Assembly (NCBI GenBank): GCA_023105745.1
Contig: JALGQZ010000004.1
Coordinates: 66,642,612 to 66,706,611 of the forward strand
Direction of reading: 5' to 3'
DNA length: 64,000 bases
Source of the DNA: Austropuccinia psidii
Lineage: Eukaryota; Basidiomycota; Pucciniomycetes; Pucciniales; Sphaerophragmiaceae
This document shows positions 10,330 through 21,575 of the stretch, piece by piece (the first letter of the stretch is position 1; every line of letters begins with the position of its first letter). The notes beneath the pieces were generated by a model, which did not search any database, had not been told where the DNA came from, and worked only from the letters and a program-made list of their open reading frames with translations. Position numbers and translations under genes: made by a program.

Positions 10330-12112
10330 TGTGATCCTTGAGGTATATTTTACATACCCAAAAAGGCCACAATTATCTTAAAAATAAATTCTGAACTATG
10401 CATAACCCATATGTCATGCATATATTCAAAATTCATCATTGTTGATTTCAGAAAAGACCAATAACGTTTTATTGAGTAAGTAAATCCATGGATTCAAAGC
10501 CAGATTTGGATTCTACACAAACAATTCACCTAGGGTAGCTCCATAGAGTGAATAAGCTCGAATCAACTATTTGGGGTGGTAATATGGAAAATACTTCAAT
10601 ACCACATCATCAGTACCATATAAAAGATCCATGAAAATTTTGGTTTTCCTCTATTTCACGCCAAAATAATGGGAATGTGAGAAATCCCATGTTACATATA
10701 CACCAATAATAGTGTTATGCATGTTTTGGGCACTTAATATCATGGTATTCTTACATGAGTTTTTGGTACACCCATAGTGGATATCTCACTTGAAGCTTAA
10801 TATTCTATTTTGACATAAAAAATGGGCAAGGGGGACAAAAGACATCAAAGAGAGACAGGGTACCCAACTTCTGAGGCCTCTGAGGCGTGGACAGCTCCAA
10901 AGCTTGGATCCATGGCTGATCTTGGACAAATTAGTAAGCTAAAACCTTTTGGGAACTTGGTTAGCATGTTACAACTTCAGTAAATCATAAGAAAATAGCA
11001 AATAACCTGCTATTTTGACATTCCAAGGAGGTAAAGAGTAACTTAGACTCCTGTAACCATGTCAATTCTTAATGAATTACCATGGATAAACCCCAAAATA
11101 GTAATAAAAACCTTTTTTGGACTAGTATCCATTGATTTACCTCATAGCAACCAGCCATATACTGCTATTTGCAATTCTACGTAGAAATGAGGTAAAAATT
11201 CAAAAATTCATTAAATATACAATTCTTAATTAATCTTTCTGACACTTTCAGGACCAAATGAAAGCTTTATATTTCATATAAGAGCCAAAAACAATTACAC
11301 CTTCATATGTAAAATTAAAAGTTTTACTTACAGTCCATTTTTTATGATTCCACGTGAAACACAGAATCTTTAAAAATTTAGAGAAAATACATTCTGTGAT
11401 GAAATCCCCAATCACATTTATATATTTGAGAAATCAATGATTTTTTTGGAATAAAAGAATATTTACAGTTGTTACTCCTTTAATTCTAAACCATAAATGG
11501 GTAGGTAGTCACGTAAAAGCCTCAATTAAGTAATTATGATAATCTTACATGACAACAGATGATGCAATCAATAATCCAAAAAGGTTTATTGTTTTCTCAC
11601 TTACTGGTTTTTCATTTTTCTCCATGGCATTCCTCTGTGAGCTGAAGACAAGAAATCATAGAAATCAACTAGATTTTGCTGTAATAATGTTATAAATAAA
11701 TTTTGCTCCATTAAATCCACAATTCCACATGAAATTTCTCTAATATTATCTTCTAAAAGGTTCATTGGATTATTAGTGAGTCATTGATCTCAATTCTTAA
11801 AGTTTTTCTCCAGTAATAGTTTTCTTCAAGAATTATCTTTATAATGATTCTTGTAAAAGATAATTATAAATTAAAATAATGGAATTATTTTAATAAAAGA
11901 AGTTTTTGTTATTAAATTTTTCTTGTAATTGATTCATGTAGACAATTACTGCTTACTGTTATAGTCACTAGTAGTGTATAGCATGTAAAAGAAATAATTC
12001 TTTAATTATTTAATTGTGGTTATAATTGATTTCTCATTATATCTCATAAGAACGGTCATATTACTGTTTATTATTAATAATATTATCAAAAGCTTCATAG
12101 ACACATCTTACA
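10330..12112 (+). repeat. 3' LTR-B of the LTR-B element
   Basis: A 1783-bp copy of 3411-5287, from TGTGATCC to CATCTTACA. It is about 94 bp shorter than the 5' copy because of several deletions, among them about 100 bases between 11640 and 11650 relative to 4690-4850. The downstream flank cccag forms the imperfect target duplication. Confidence 0.9.
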
Positions 12113-12895
12113 CCCAGGCAATTGGTGTCCTCAAATGGCCTTGTGAACACCACCATTGATTGAAAGCTTGGGAAACTTGAGTCTCCCTTTGAAATGGAAT
12201 GATGGACTGGTGACGTGATTTGAAATGGAAAAATGCAGAATTGAAAGTTTCACCATTGGATTGCTCAGGAAAAATGATTCATAATGGTATATAATACCAT
12301 ATATTCCCCATTCATGGTTCCTGTAGCCTGGGGTCCATGATTTGGAGGAGGGTTTCCCTTGTCTTGAGGGGAAACCCTGCTGCAGGTAAACTGCTGGCGT
12401 CTGTTGGTTGCTATAGACCATGAATTCAGTCTTGAGGGTCTATAGAAATGTATGGTCATTTTGGGGTTCTTGGGTCCTGGCCCATCTTTGATTTTTTGAG
12501 GATTTGGCCAAAACCTGGGGTCAGGTGAGCCAACTTGGCCCCTTGTGGCCTCATCGGATCGAGGCCAAAAGAGACATAAAAGGTCCACAGTACATGGACC
12601 ATGGTGTGTGGCACACAGACTGTGGGCTTTGAATTATGGTTCATGAGCCATAGAGGCCCTAAATGGCCCAAAAAAGGCCATTTAGGCCATAACCCCCTAA
12701 TAAAAGGGGGTGGCTAGAAGGGCCCAAAATCAGTGGGATTTGCCAAAAAGGCCAATGGATCAGGATATGGCCGGGAATGATGGTTTGGGCCCAAAGGCAA
12801 TCAAACACCACAAGAGGCCAATTGGCCATAAATTGGGTCAGGCTAGAATTGCTATAAACACCAATTGGAGGGGGTCTTTTCCCATGGCTGTGACA
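12113..12895 (-). repeat. 3' LTR of H1 (family D2), inner segment
   Basis: This continues the D2 LTR after the LTR-B insertion. It ends with gctgtgaca at 12895, so on the minus strand the LTR begins TGTCACAGCC. The + oriented D2 LTR at 40744 begins TGTCACAACAATGG and then has a similar GGCC-rich stretch. At 12560-12880 the segment is unusually rich in GGCC, CCC and GGG words. The minus-strand open frames of 81-107 codons here follow this composition and resemble nothing. Confidence 0.65.
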
Positions 12896-13654
12896 GTAAC
12901 TCAACCTTCAATGGTGAGCTCCTGAGCACCAAGAAAAAGCAAAAGCCTTTTGAGGCTGTTGAGATGGATTGGAAATAGGGGTTCCAGAGGTGTTGAATAT
13001 TTGAAATAGGAATTGATAGCTGATACAATTGTTGGCATATGAAATGAGGGTGATTTGGTCTTTTTTGACATTTGGCCTTTTAATGTGAAGATTTGTGTTT
13101 TTGTAAAGACTTTGGCATTAAGAATATAAAGAAAAAAGAAATTTTGAAAAATTCTAATGAAAGAAAATCAAAGAAAAGAATTAAAAAGAAATGAAATTTT
13201 GAGGAGGTTCCAATGTTGATCACGGAAATTCTGAACTGATTTGAATTGGCCAAGGACCTGGAAAAGAAGATTAAGTCCAGGTGCTTACAGAGTAGCAAAG
13301 GTGATGTTTTGACAGATTGAAGACCCCTCAGGGAAGTGCACACCAAGAGAGGAACTTACTTTTTGTAGTTCCCAATCCCGCCAATGCCATAAGATCAGAA
13401 CAAAAAAATAAGGATCGACTTGAAGTGTAAAAAACTTGGTGATGAAGTTAAAAAATGGATGGTCCATTTGCCCAAGTGAAAATGGCCATGAGGGTCAGAA
13501 TTCAATGTTAAAATCTTGGCCAAAAATCTGTGTTCACACAGTGGCCAAGGTCATGCTTACAACAAAAAGGTAGAATACCTCTAAAAGTTCATACCAGGAG
13601 TGGGACTTACTTTTTGTTTATTCCTCTCCCCACCAAGCACCATAAATAAGATCA
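12896..13654 (-). other. Non-coding 3' region of H1 with a direct repeat
   Basis: This lies between the pol end and the 3' LTR of H1. Its first bases (gtaactcaaccttcaatggt) resemble the start of the same region in H4 at 51527. It contains two diverged copies of a block of about 115 bp, at 13281-13392 and 13532-13650. Each holds gaacttactttttg- or gacttactttttg-like and caccaagcaccata-like words. H4 has the same pair at 52754-52860 and 53111-53230. No gene is seen. Confidence 0.6.
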
Positions 13655-15572
13655 ACATCTTGAAGAATCTTGGCCTGGCTGGTCAGTATACAATTGATGA
13701 TAATATTTGACAATTTCAAGGTGATTATTGAAGTCTTCAGATGGATCCCAAGTGGATCTTTCTGGGTCTTGACTTAAACCTTTCCATTGCACCAAATACC
13801 ATAATTTTCCTCTATTGGGCTTGGAATCCAGTATATGAGAGACTTCTCACTCCTCTTCTTCTTCAATAATGATTTGAGGAGGAGGCTCTTGATGCCAATT
13901 TGGGACACTTGATGTCTTGACTGATTCAAGGAGGGAAATATGGAAGACTGGGTGGATGGGAGCTTGAGCTGGTATGAATTAGTACTGACTTTCTTCAAGA
14001 TTGGAAAGGGACCCAACCATCTTTCTCAAAGTTTTTTTTGGCTCTAGTTGATTTGATATTCTTCGAAGAAAGCCATACCATTTCACCAGGATTGAAAACA
14101 GGTGGACTTTCTCTATTTTTATCTGCATACCTCTTAAGCCTGTTTATGGCAACTTCAAGTTCTCTCTTGATATTTTGCTGTACTGATTGGAATTTTGTTG
14201 ATAAATTTCCAGAAGGAGTATTTTGAGTAATGTGAACTGAGTCAAATTGAGGTTCTCTTCCATAAACAGGAAAAAATGTCAGTGTTTTGTTGAAGAGTGG
14301 TCAGAGTTATCATAGCCAAATTCAGCCAGAGAGAGCCAGGTGTTCCAATCATCTTTATTATAGCTAACATACATATGAAGGTAATATTCTAGTATCTGAT
14401 TTACCCTTTCTGTCTGTCCATCAGCTTCAGGATGGTAAGAAGTTGACAGATCTGTTGAAATCTTGAGCTACTGACCTAAATTAGCCCAGAATAAAGAAAC
14501 AAAAAGAGAACCTCTATCATGGAAAATTCTTAAATGAAGGCCATTATTTGAAAAAATATTCTTGATGAATAAATGGGCCAAATCCGGTGAAGTGATTGAA
14601 GAAATTGTTTGAATGAAAACTCCCATTTTCAAGAATCTGTTCACTATGACCAAAATTGAGCCAAAGGAATTGGACAGTGGCAATTGAGTGATAAATTACA
14701 TTGAAAGAAAAAGTCTAGGGACCATTTAGAATTTTAAAAAGCTTAATTAGTCCAAAATTCTTGCAATTGATATTCTTGTTTCTTGAGCACTGTTGACAGG
14801 ATGAAAAATAATCCTTGATGAGTGGAGTCATGCCCAACCAGTGGGAATCCCACTTGACAGTTTTGAGAGGCTTTACTTGTCCAGGGTGGCTACCTTGAGG
14901 GGAGTAATGATGGTTTTGAAGTATGCTGAGTTGAATTGTGGGGTAATTTGAGACCAACACTTGATCTTTGAAGAGAAGAGGTTGGGAAGAAGGATCAAGA
15001 GAATAATCTTCAAAATATTTCCCTTTGCCCCAATCTTTCAGGATACCTCTATACTCAGAATCTTTCCATAATGCCTTCTTAATTGAGTCAATCAAGTTTG
15101 AAAAAGACTGCAGCTTGACTGAAAATAACCTTGAGGGTTAGAATTCATCTTTCTTAATGAGTTATTGAAAATTCATTGGATTCTTGCTGATGAAATCCTC
15201 CCCCCTCTCTGATTAAACCTCATCCCAACATGACAAAGCATCCGGAAAGATAGCCAGGCCGCCAGGGTGGTAAGTGATTGAGAAATGGAATTCAGAAAGG
15301 AATTCAGCTCAGTGGACTTGATTAAAAGTGAGGAACTTGGAGTTCATGAAGTATTGAAGGGAGGAGCCATTGGTGAGAACTTCAAAGGAAAGGACAGAGA
15401 AAAAAAGTAAATCCCACCAGTGCTTGAGAGCCCAGACTATGCCAAGGAGTACCTTGTCATGAATCTCATAGTTGAGCTCTTCTGGAACAAGCTTGATGCT
15501 ATCAAATTCAATGGAATTTTTTTCTGAATCAGAAACCTGACTCAGTACAGCACCCAAGGCATAATCTGTAGC
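13655..15572 (-). pseudogene. pol: H1 chromovirus pol, C-terminal part: RNase H end, integrase, chromodomain
   Basis: On the minus strand this follows the H4 pol throughout. RNase H (ATDYALGAVLSQ, then DKVLLGIVWALKHW) lies at 15330-15572, the integrase zinc-binding region at about 14780-14900 (SSCQQCSRNK), the integrase core to about 14250 and the chromodomain at about 13660-13850. There are many stops and frameshifts, including a stop after the core segment near 14470. The upstream rest of the gene was carried off by the H3 insertion at 15573 and resumes at 28283 with a 5-bp duplication (gtagc and gtggc). It is an old dead copy. Confidence 0.85.
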
Positions 15573-16333
15573 TGTCACAGGGGCTCTTCTAAGTGAAGAG
15601 GTACTGGTACTTAGTAAACTGGGACTCACTTATGGAGGGCTCAAGGATAGAATAAGGAAGAGTAAACTTAAGAGTGTAATAAGATAAAATTGGTAAATGA
15701 AGACATATAAGAAAAAGCAGTAACAAAGAATAAGAGTAAGAAATAAAAGAGCCAATCACAGACAAGTCCAAGTCCACTGTTTCAGCCTGTCAGAAGGAGG
15801 GAGAATATTTAATAAAGATACGGCCACCACAACTCATTCTTTACAGGAAAAGAAGAGATTCAAAGACCAACTTAATATCAATAAATATAATACTCAAAAA
15901 ATAAGAATAAGAATATTCATAAAATAATAAATCAACTATATTAAGTAACTGGGGAAAAAGTCCCCAGAGGCAGAAAGAGGGGCTGGTATATGTGAGAATC
16001 CACCAGCCCTGATCCAAAGAGGGAAATTTCTTCAGAGGAATCTTTATTTCTATTTATTTGAAAAATACTGCCCCTGTATGGCTGTACAGGTTCTGTAAAA
16101 GAGGTGTGGTGAAGTTGGGTGATTATACAGCTTCAGTCTTGTGAAACCAATCTGTATTGGGGGAATCCAACCTGTACAAGTATTAACAGGATGTATTGGT
16201 GAGCCAAGCTGTATGCAGGTTTCAGAAAGAAGATTTGCTGAAACTTATTTCTGATACAAATACTGGATTTGCTGGCCTCAGGAGTTTGATGGGTTTAAGG
16301 TTGAAACCCTTAATCCTCATAGTGGCTGTGACA
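15573..16333 (-). repeat. 3' LTR-D of H3
   Basis: A 761-bp LTR with outer end tgtcacaggggctcttc and inner end ggctgtgaca, almost the same length as the H4 copy (762 bp at 50765-51526). It contains the family landmarks ctggggaaaaagtccccag (a palindromic block near 15948) and repeated words such as ctgtaca and cctgtac. Adjacent H1 codons lie on its left. Confidence 0.9.
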
Positions 16334-17130
16334 GGGTGGGCACCTGAACAAAATAATAACCGGCTGCTCTTGAGTTTCTTCCCCAATTCCCCACAAATTT
16401 TCAAAATTTTTAAAATTTTTATCTTCCTTCCTCTTGATCATTATTCTGAAACTTTTTCCCCTGATTTTCTCTGTTCTTTTCTTCTTCATTCAAAACGTTT
16501 TTCTTATTAAAGTAAATGATCTTTTTTCCTTGAATTATTTCCCAACTCAAGTCATTTCTTGCTTTGAATCAAGAAGGGTTTGTGGCCATGGGCTGAATCC
16601 CAAAATGGAGGCCACCATCACCTCCAGCTTGAAAAATGGTGAAGGGTGGCTACATTGATGCCCAGCCAACCCCAAGAATTGGCCATAAAAATTTGAGGAT
16701 TTTTCTTGCACCATCTCATTCCATATGCACATTGAGAAGGGGTCTTATCCCCATAAACATTAAAGTTCTGAGCCCCAAATGACTTTTGGAGGTCATTTCA
16801 GGGCATTTTGGTCCGATTGGGTTCTTTCCATGCCATGGAAATTTTCTCATAATTCGAAAAATTTTCATTTTTTGGCCATTTCTGGCCATTTGGGTCCATA
16901 TTGGCTTTTTATGGCCTGTGGTCCACAATACACAGGGGCTATTAAGGGCCCCTAGGCCCAATTTTGAGGGGGGTTACCAGGTGGCCAAATTGGCCTTATG
17001 GCCTGGATTCCTAAGACCATTTTATGACCATAAAAAGGGGGCCTTCCCAGAATCAAAAGGAAGGTCCACCCTTGCTTTTTGGGCCCATATTGAGAACATT
17101 CAAGGGGGGAATAATTGAGTATGGCCCCAA
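16334..17130. other. Non-coding 3' region of H3 with a GGCC-rich block
   Basis: It starts with gggtgggcacctgaac, like ctggtgggctcctgaac at 51546-51562 in H4. The first 250 bp are T-rich. From about 16570 to 17110 the sequence becomes rich in ggccat and ggcccc words. The frames on both strands here (81-110 codons) have repetitive composition and no recognisable domain. No gene is seen. Confidence 0.55.
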
Positions 17131-17136
17131 ACCCTT

Positions 17137-18092
17137 TCTGCTTTATAAGCTGATATGCATATCTAATGCCTTGACTCTTTTGCTTACATAACTCCAGGAA
17201 TGAGTTCCAAGCTGACTGAACTCAATGAATCTTCTCCTTCTATTCTGCCAATTTCTGTTCTGTGTGGTTCTAGAATCTCAAGTTAATTGGGTTCCCCATC
17301 AATGGCTTCTTCAGGTCACTTTGATCCTTCTCAAATCTATGATTGGTACAAGGCAGTGGAATTTTTTGATCCTGCCTGTACTGAGTGCTTGAAGAAGGGA
17401 AGACAATTTTTCCAACATTATAATCCCCCCTTTTCAAAGTGCCATCCTTGCTTTTTGGGAAGAAGCCCTTTCAATGTCCATGGGCTCCACTTTCCAATTT
17501 CAGGTGGGATCTGTGAGGTAAGAAAGATGGACCTTTTGGGAAGGAGTTCCCAGTTTCTGAGGATCCTACCCCTGATGGTACTTCAGGCTATCCCAATTGT
17601 AAGTATGTTGATTTTCTTGATTGAATGTGATACTGATCTCTTGTATTAGTGACTGCTTCCAGGTAGAGGGATGTGAATCAATGGATCAATGTTGGAGGGC
17701 CCATTTTAGTCGTTGGTAGGCCACTTCATTCCAGTTCAGAGGTTACCATATCAAGGATCAACAACAAAGGGGTGGTGAAGAGAATAAGAAGAATTACCAA
17801 TTCACCCACCAACCTTAATTCTGGATGGTGAAGAAGTTGATGTGGTAATTAACTCTGTTGGACACCAATCCAGTACTTCACCTTCCCAACTGTCTGCCAA
17901 AGGATTATAAAGTAAAACCATACCCAGTACTCCCAGAAATTTCCAACAAGTCCTTTCCACCATTCCATCCTCTATTCCTCCTCCTTCACCAAATCTATCC
18001 ACTGCCAGGCCTGTCATGGTTTCACCAGTGAGGCCCTCACCCATTCCTCAGCCCAGGAATTTTCCCATGGTAACCTCCCAACAGCTAGAACC
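17137..18092 (+). pseudogene. Relic of an abundant rust-fungus repeat protein family
   Basis: From ATG at 17200 the frame reads MSSKLTELNESSPS, is interrupted by one TAA at 17281, and continues with SSGHFDPSQIYDWYKAVE, CTECLKKGR and FFQHYNPPFSKCHPCF. I recall this combination (HFDPSQ, CTECL, FQHYNP, SKCHxCF, then KDGPFGKEFPVSE) from a predicted protein family present in very many copies in Austropuccinia psidii. After a frameshift near 17480 the later segments can be followed (FGKEFPVSE, RDVNQWINVGGPI, ISRINNKGVVKRIRRI) to about 17800; the rest is too broken. The Cys pairs suggest a small zinc-binding domain, by inference only. A TATA-like ctttataagc lies at 17141, about 55 bp before the ATG. 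It is antisense to H3 and cut at 18093 by an LTR-A. Function unknown. Confidence 0.65.
17599..17649 (+). other. Putative 51-bp intron in the repeat-protein relic
   Basis: GTAAGT at the start and TTGTATTAG at the end. Removing it restores the run TPDGTSGYPN followed by LTASR, as I remember it in the rust family. Short introns of this size are usual in fungi. Confidence 0.65.
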
Positions 18093-19920
18093 TGTGAGCC
18101 TTAGAGGTAGTTTCATATACCCAAAAGAGCACAAATACAAAATTAACATATAGATATAAATAAGATAAATTTATTTATATTATGAAAATAAAAATCAAAA
18201 TATAAATATAAAATTATATTCAAAATTAAAAATTTAATCACAATTTAAAAATAAAATTACATTAAATTTTGGAATTATAAAATTACATTTATACTTGAAA
18301 AAATTAAGTAAAAATGAATTTTTAACAAAATTGTAAAAAAATAAATAAATTTGGAAAAAAATTAAATAAAAATTATTATAGCTTTTGATCCAATAAATAA
18401 ACATATAAAAGTTATTTCACCATTGGATTCCTCATAAAAAATCAGGTGGGGTCACCTCTGAGTGAACATTTTGTAACTCAACTCTAAATAAGCTTAAATT
18501 AAGTTTTTAGTATTTTCTGTATGAAAATTGAAAATCCTCAAAACTTTAATTTAATTAACATCACATGTAGTGTTAATCACCAAAAATTGTGTTAAAATTG
18601 AGGTGTTGTGTATATTTTAGAAGTTATGAGGAATTAAAGTATTTTCAATTGAATTCAATTGAAATGTCAAAATGTGCGCGTATATTACATAAGTGAACTT
18701 TCATTTACATATGAGGTATCAATCATTACTGTATTGAACTGTACAACTCAATTGAATTACATATGTAAATTATAAGAATTACACATGATGAGGAATTAAA
18801 GGAAAAATAAATTGGAAAGATTAAATTTGGGGGGGAAAAGGAACTCCAGCTCTAAAGGGGAGCTAGACCCCCAAAATCCTTGCTGACAGGTGTGTGGTGT
18901 CAAAATTCATGCAAAGGTTCATCACTTTTGGCCTGGAATTGAGTTACGGGGTCTGTGGACTCAATTGATGATGAGGTTTTGATACCAACTGGGGTAGTTT
19001 TAGCTGTTTCCAAGAGGGTAAAACTACCCTTAAGGTAAAACAACCATAGTAAAAACAGTTTTAACTGGTTTCTACGCCTCTTACACACATTCTGACGTGT
19101 TTTGAAGGCTCTAGGCCTGGTATTGCTATGGTGATGACTGATTTAAGGGTCTAAAATGGCTAAAAATGGCTTAAACCAGCCCTTTTTGGTCTAAACCAGG
19201 GTTCAATGATGCCATAATTGGCTTTTCTGTTGTCAGACTGTTTTCCACGACTGACAAGAGTAAATTTTACTTTTGGAGTAAGAGAATTGATGGCTATAAA
19301 AGAATGTCTTCTTTGCCCCACTTTTCTCTTCATGTTAGAATATTTTCCTTTTATTAATTAGTTTAAGCACTGTTAAACCAATCAATCAAAGATTCCAACC
19401 ACCATTTTCAAATAATTTTAATCCTTTTAACCACGTGAAAAAATCATTATAATCATTGTTTGTAACTCTTATAATCATTTTTACCCCTGAACCACCCCAA
19501 AAGTGAATTAAAGCATCTTTCATCACTGTAAACTTTGTCACTTTGTTTCCAAATTCACTCTGGTCACTTTTGGGCCTGTTTTCTCTTTAATATTCTTTTT
19601 AAAGACTTTGTTCTTTAATTAATTGCTTGCAGTTCTTTGCTCAATTAATTCCAATTGAAATTGCTCTTGAAGAAATTTCTTTTGTAGCCTTAAAATATCT
19701 CTTGTAGAGTATTTTTTGGATAAATTTTTATTGTTGGTAAAAAAATAAATTTTTATAATATTATTGTTTTATACTAATAGAGTTATAAACAATAAAATTG
19801 GCGTGTTTTCTCTTAAAAATAATATTTCATACTATTTTTAATTGAGTTTTACCTTATACAAATTTTGAGGACAGGAAAAGTACTTGATTTTTAATCAAAG
19901 TTTCATATCCACACCTTACA
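18093..19920 (+). repeat. LTR-A copy without target duplication
   Basis: A 1828-bp LTR from TGTGAGCCTTAGAGG to CACACCTTACA, like 1334-3138 and 43157-44941. The flanks are gaacc on the left and tccat on the right, so no duplication is visible. The left neighbour is the repeat-protein relic and the right neighbour is the middle of a D2 LTR. The missing duplication suggests this LTR marks a recombination or deletion junction and is not a simple insertion. Confidence 0.85.
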
Positions 19921-20544
19921 TCCATACAGGAAGCAATCAATTATACCTGTATGTCCTTGGTCCAATCGGGCCAATTCATATTCCGCTGTGGGAATTCAAT
20001 CACACAGTTCAATTCTCAAGATGGCCAGAACTGTATTGGCCCCATTCAGACAATACAGCTGGTGACTCACCTTCCAGGATCAGCCCATCAGCTTTTCACA
20101 TATACTGGCCACCTTTCATCACCTGGGGACTTTTTCCCCAGTTAATTAGTACATTGGATTTATTTTTATCTCTATTTTCTTTTCATTTCATAAAAGTAAA
20201 TACTGATATTCTTAAGTCAGTCATTTGCACCTTTCTTCTTTGACTGTCAGTGGATATTGGTGGTAATATCCTTTACTAATTCCATTTCCTTTTCTGGCAG
20301 GTTGAAACAGTGAAGTGGGGATTCACTTCTTTGGCTTCTTGGCTTTTGGCTTTCTTATTTCTCTGGCCATTGGCTTCACTTACTCTTTCATATCTTTGAC
20401 ATACTTGTCCTTATTCTTACTCTTATCCTTCTTAAAGAAATTCATTCTGCTTTATCTCTTTTATCCTTTTGGAGCCTTCCAAGTGAGTTCCTGATTCCTG
20501 AGTGCCAGGCCACTCTTGTGTTCTGTCCAAGAGCCCCTGTGACA
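19921..20544 (+). repeat. Right part of a D2 LTR, + orientation
   Basis: It runs from within the LTR to its CCCCTGTGACA end at 20544. It is the reverse complement of the pieces of the H1 LTR at 883-1333 and 3144-3300, and matches the + copy at 40744-41994 over about 20160-20544 (shared word cttaagtcagtcatttgcac). Its left part is missing at the LTR-A junction. To its right H3 integrase sequence begins at once. Confidence 0.75.
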
Positions 20545-21575
20545 ATTTCTAGTAGGTGTGTCTTCAGAAATTATAATTGAGTCAAAGCTGGGATTTCTTC
20601 CATAAATAGTGAAAAAGGTGATTGCTTTGTTGATGGATTTTCTGCATTATTTTAGGAAAATTCATCCAGAGGGAGCCAGATGTTCCAGCCACCTTGATGG
20701 TAGGTGACATACATCCAAAGATACTGTTTCAGAATCTGATTTACCCTCTCTGTCTGTCCATCTGTTTCAGGATTAAAAGCAGTTGAAATATCTCTTGATA
20801 TCATGAGATGTTGACATAATTGAGTCCAGAATTATGAAACAAACAAAGAACCTCTATGACTAACAATACTGACTGTAAGGCCATGTTTGGTAAAGACATG
20901 ACTAATAAAGATTTGAACTAAGTCCAAAGAAGTGATTTTTGAATAGGTGGGAATAAATATTTCCATTTTTGGAAATCTTTCTACAACTACTCATTGGAAT
21001 CAAAGTTGCTTGACAGAGGAGATTGAGTGATAAAGTCCATTGATAATGAATTCCAAGGACCAGATGAAATTTGAAGAGGCTTGAGTAATCCAGACTTCTT
21101 ATGGTGAATGTTCTTTTTTCTTGAACATTGCTGACATGAGGACACATAGTCCTTGATAATTTGATTCATGCCAGCCCAATAAAAATCCCTCTTGATGAGC
21201 TTGAGGGTCTTCTCCTGGCCAGGGTGGCCAGCCAATGGTGAGTCATGACGCTTTTGAAGGATATCCTATTGAATTTCATGGATTCTTGGGATAAATACTC
21301 TATCTTTGAATAATATTAATTTGGCTTGAGCTTCAAGAGAATAATCTGAGACTTATTCACCCCTTGCTAATTTCTTGAGAATTTCCTTGTATGATGTGTC
21401 TTGCCATAATTTTTTTTGAATTTGTTCAACTATATCTGAAAGAATTTCAGCTTTGATGGAGAGAAATCTTGACTCATTAATTTCATCTTGCTTGAGAACT
21501 TGATGGAAATTTTGAGGATTCTTTCTGATGAAGCCCACCCCCTCTCTGGGTACATGTTGTCCCAATGTGATAAGG
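20545..21575 (-). pseudogene. pol: H3 integrase, N-terminal and core parts
   Basis: On the minus strand 21575 to 20545 matches H4 pol residues of about 550-880. The zinc-binding region is readable (GHPGQEKTLKL, then SSCQQCSRKKN, at 21110-21235), and parts of the core follow with several frameshifts. The frame stops abruptly at 20545 where D2 LTR sequence begins, in a region equal to 53816 of H4. The integrase end and chromodomain, about 580 bp in H4, are absent from the window for this copy. Confidence 0.8.

Larger units (their letters stand above)
3411..12112 (+). mobile_element. Complete but decayed LTR-B gypsy element (group I)
   Basis: An 8702-bp element on the + strand with two LTRs of family B (3411-5287 and 10330-12112), a primer-site-like sequence at 5288 and a polypurine tract ending at 10329. 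The flanks are accag (3406-3410) and cccag (12113-12117), a 5-bp duplication with one mismatch. Inside are ORF1, gag, protease, a remnant of RNase H, integrase and a chromodomain-like tail, in that order. Reverse transcriptase is absent because of an internal deletion near 8475. Several stops and frameshifts show it is dead. It sits in the 3' LTR of H1. Confidence 0.9.

Noticed and set aside
12131..12904. Several overlapping minus-strand frames of 71-107 codons
   Set aside because: They lie in the inner part of the H1 LTR and follow its GGCC-rich composition; no domain, no conserved relative in the other D2 LTR copies.
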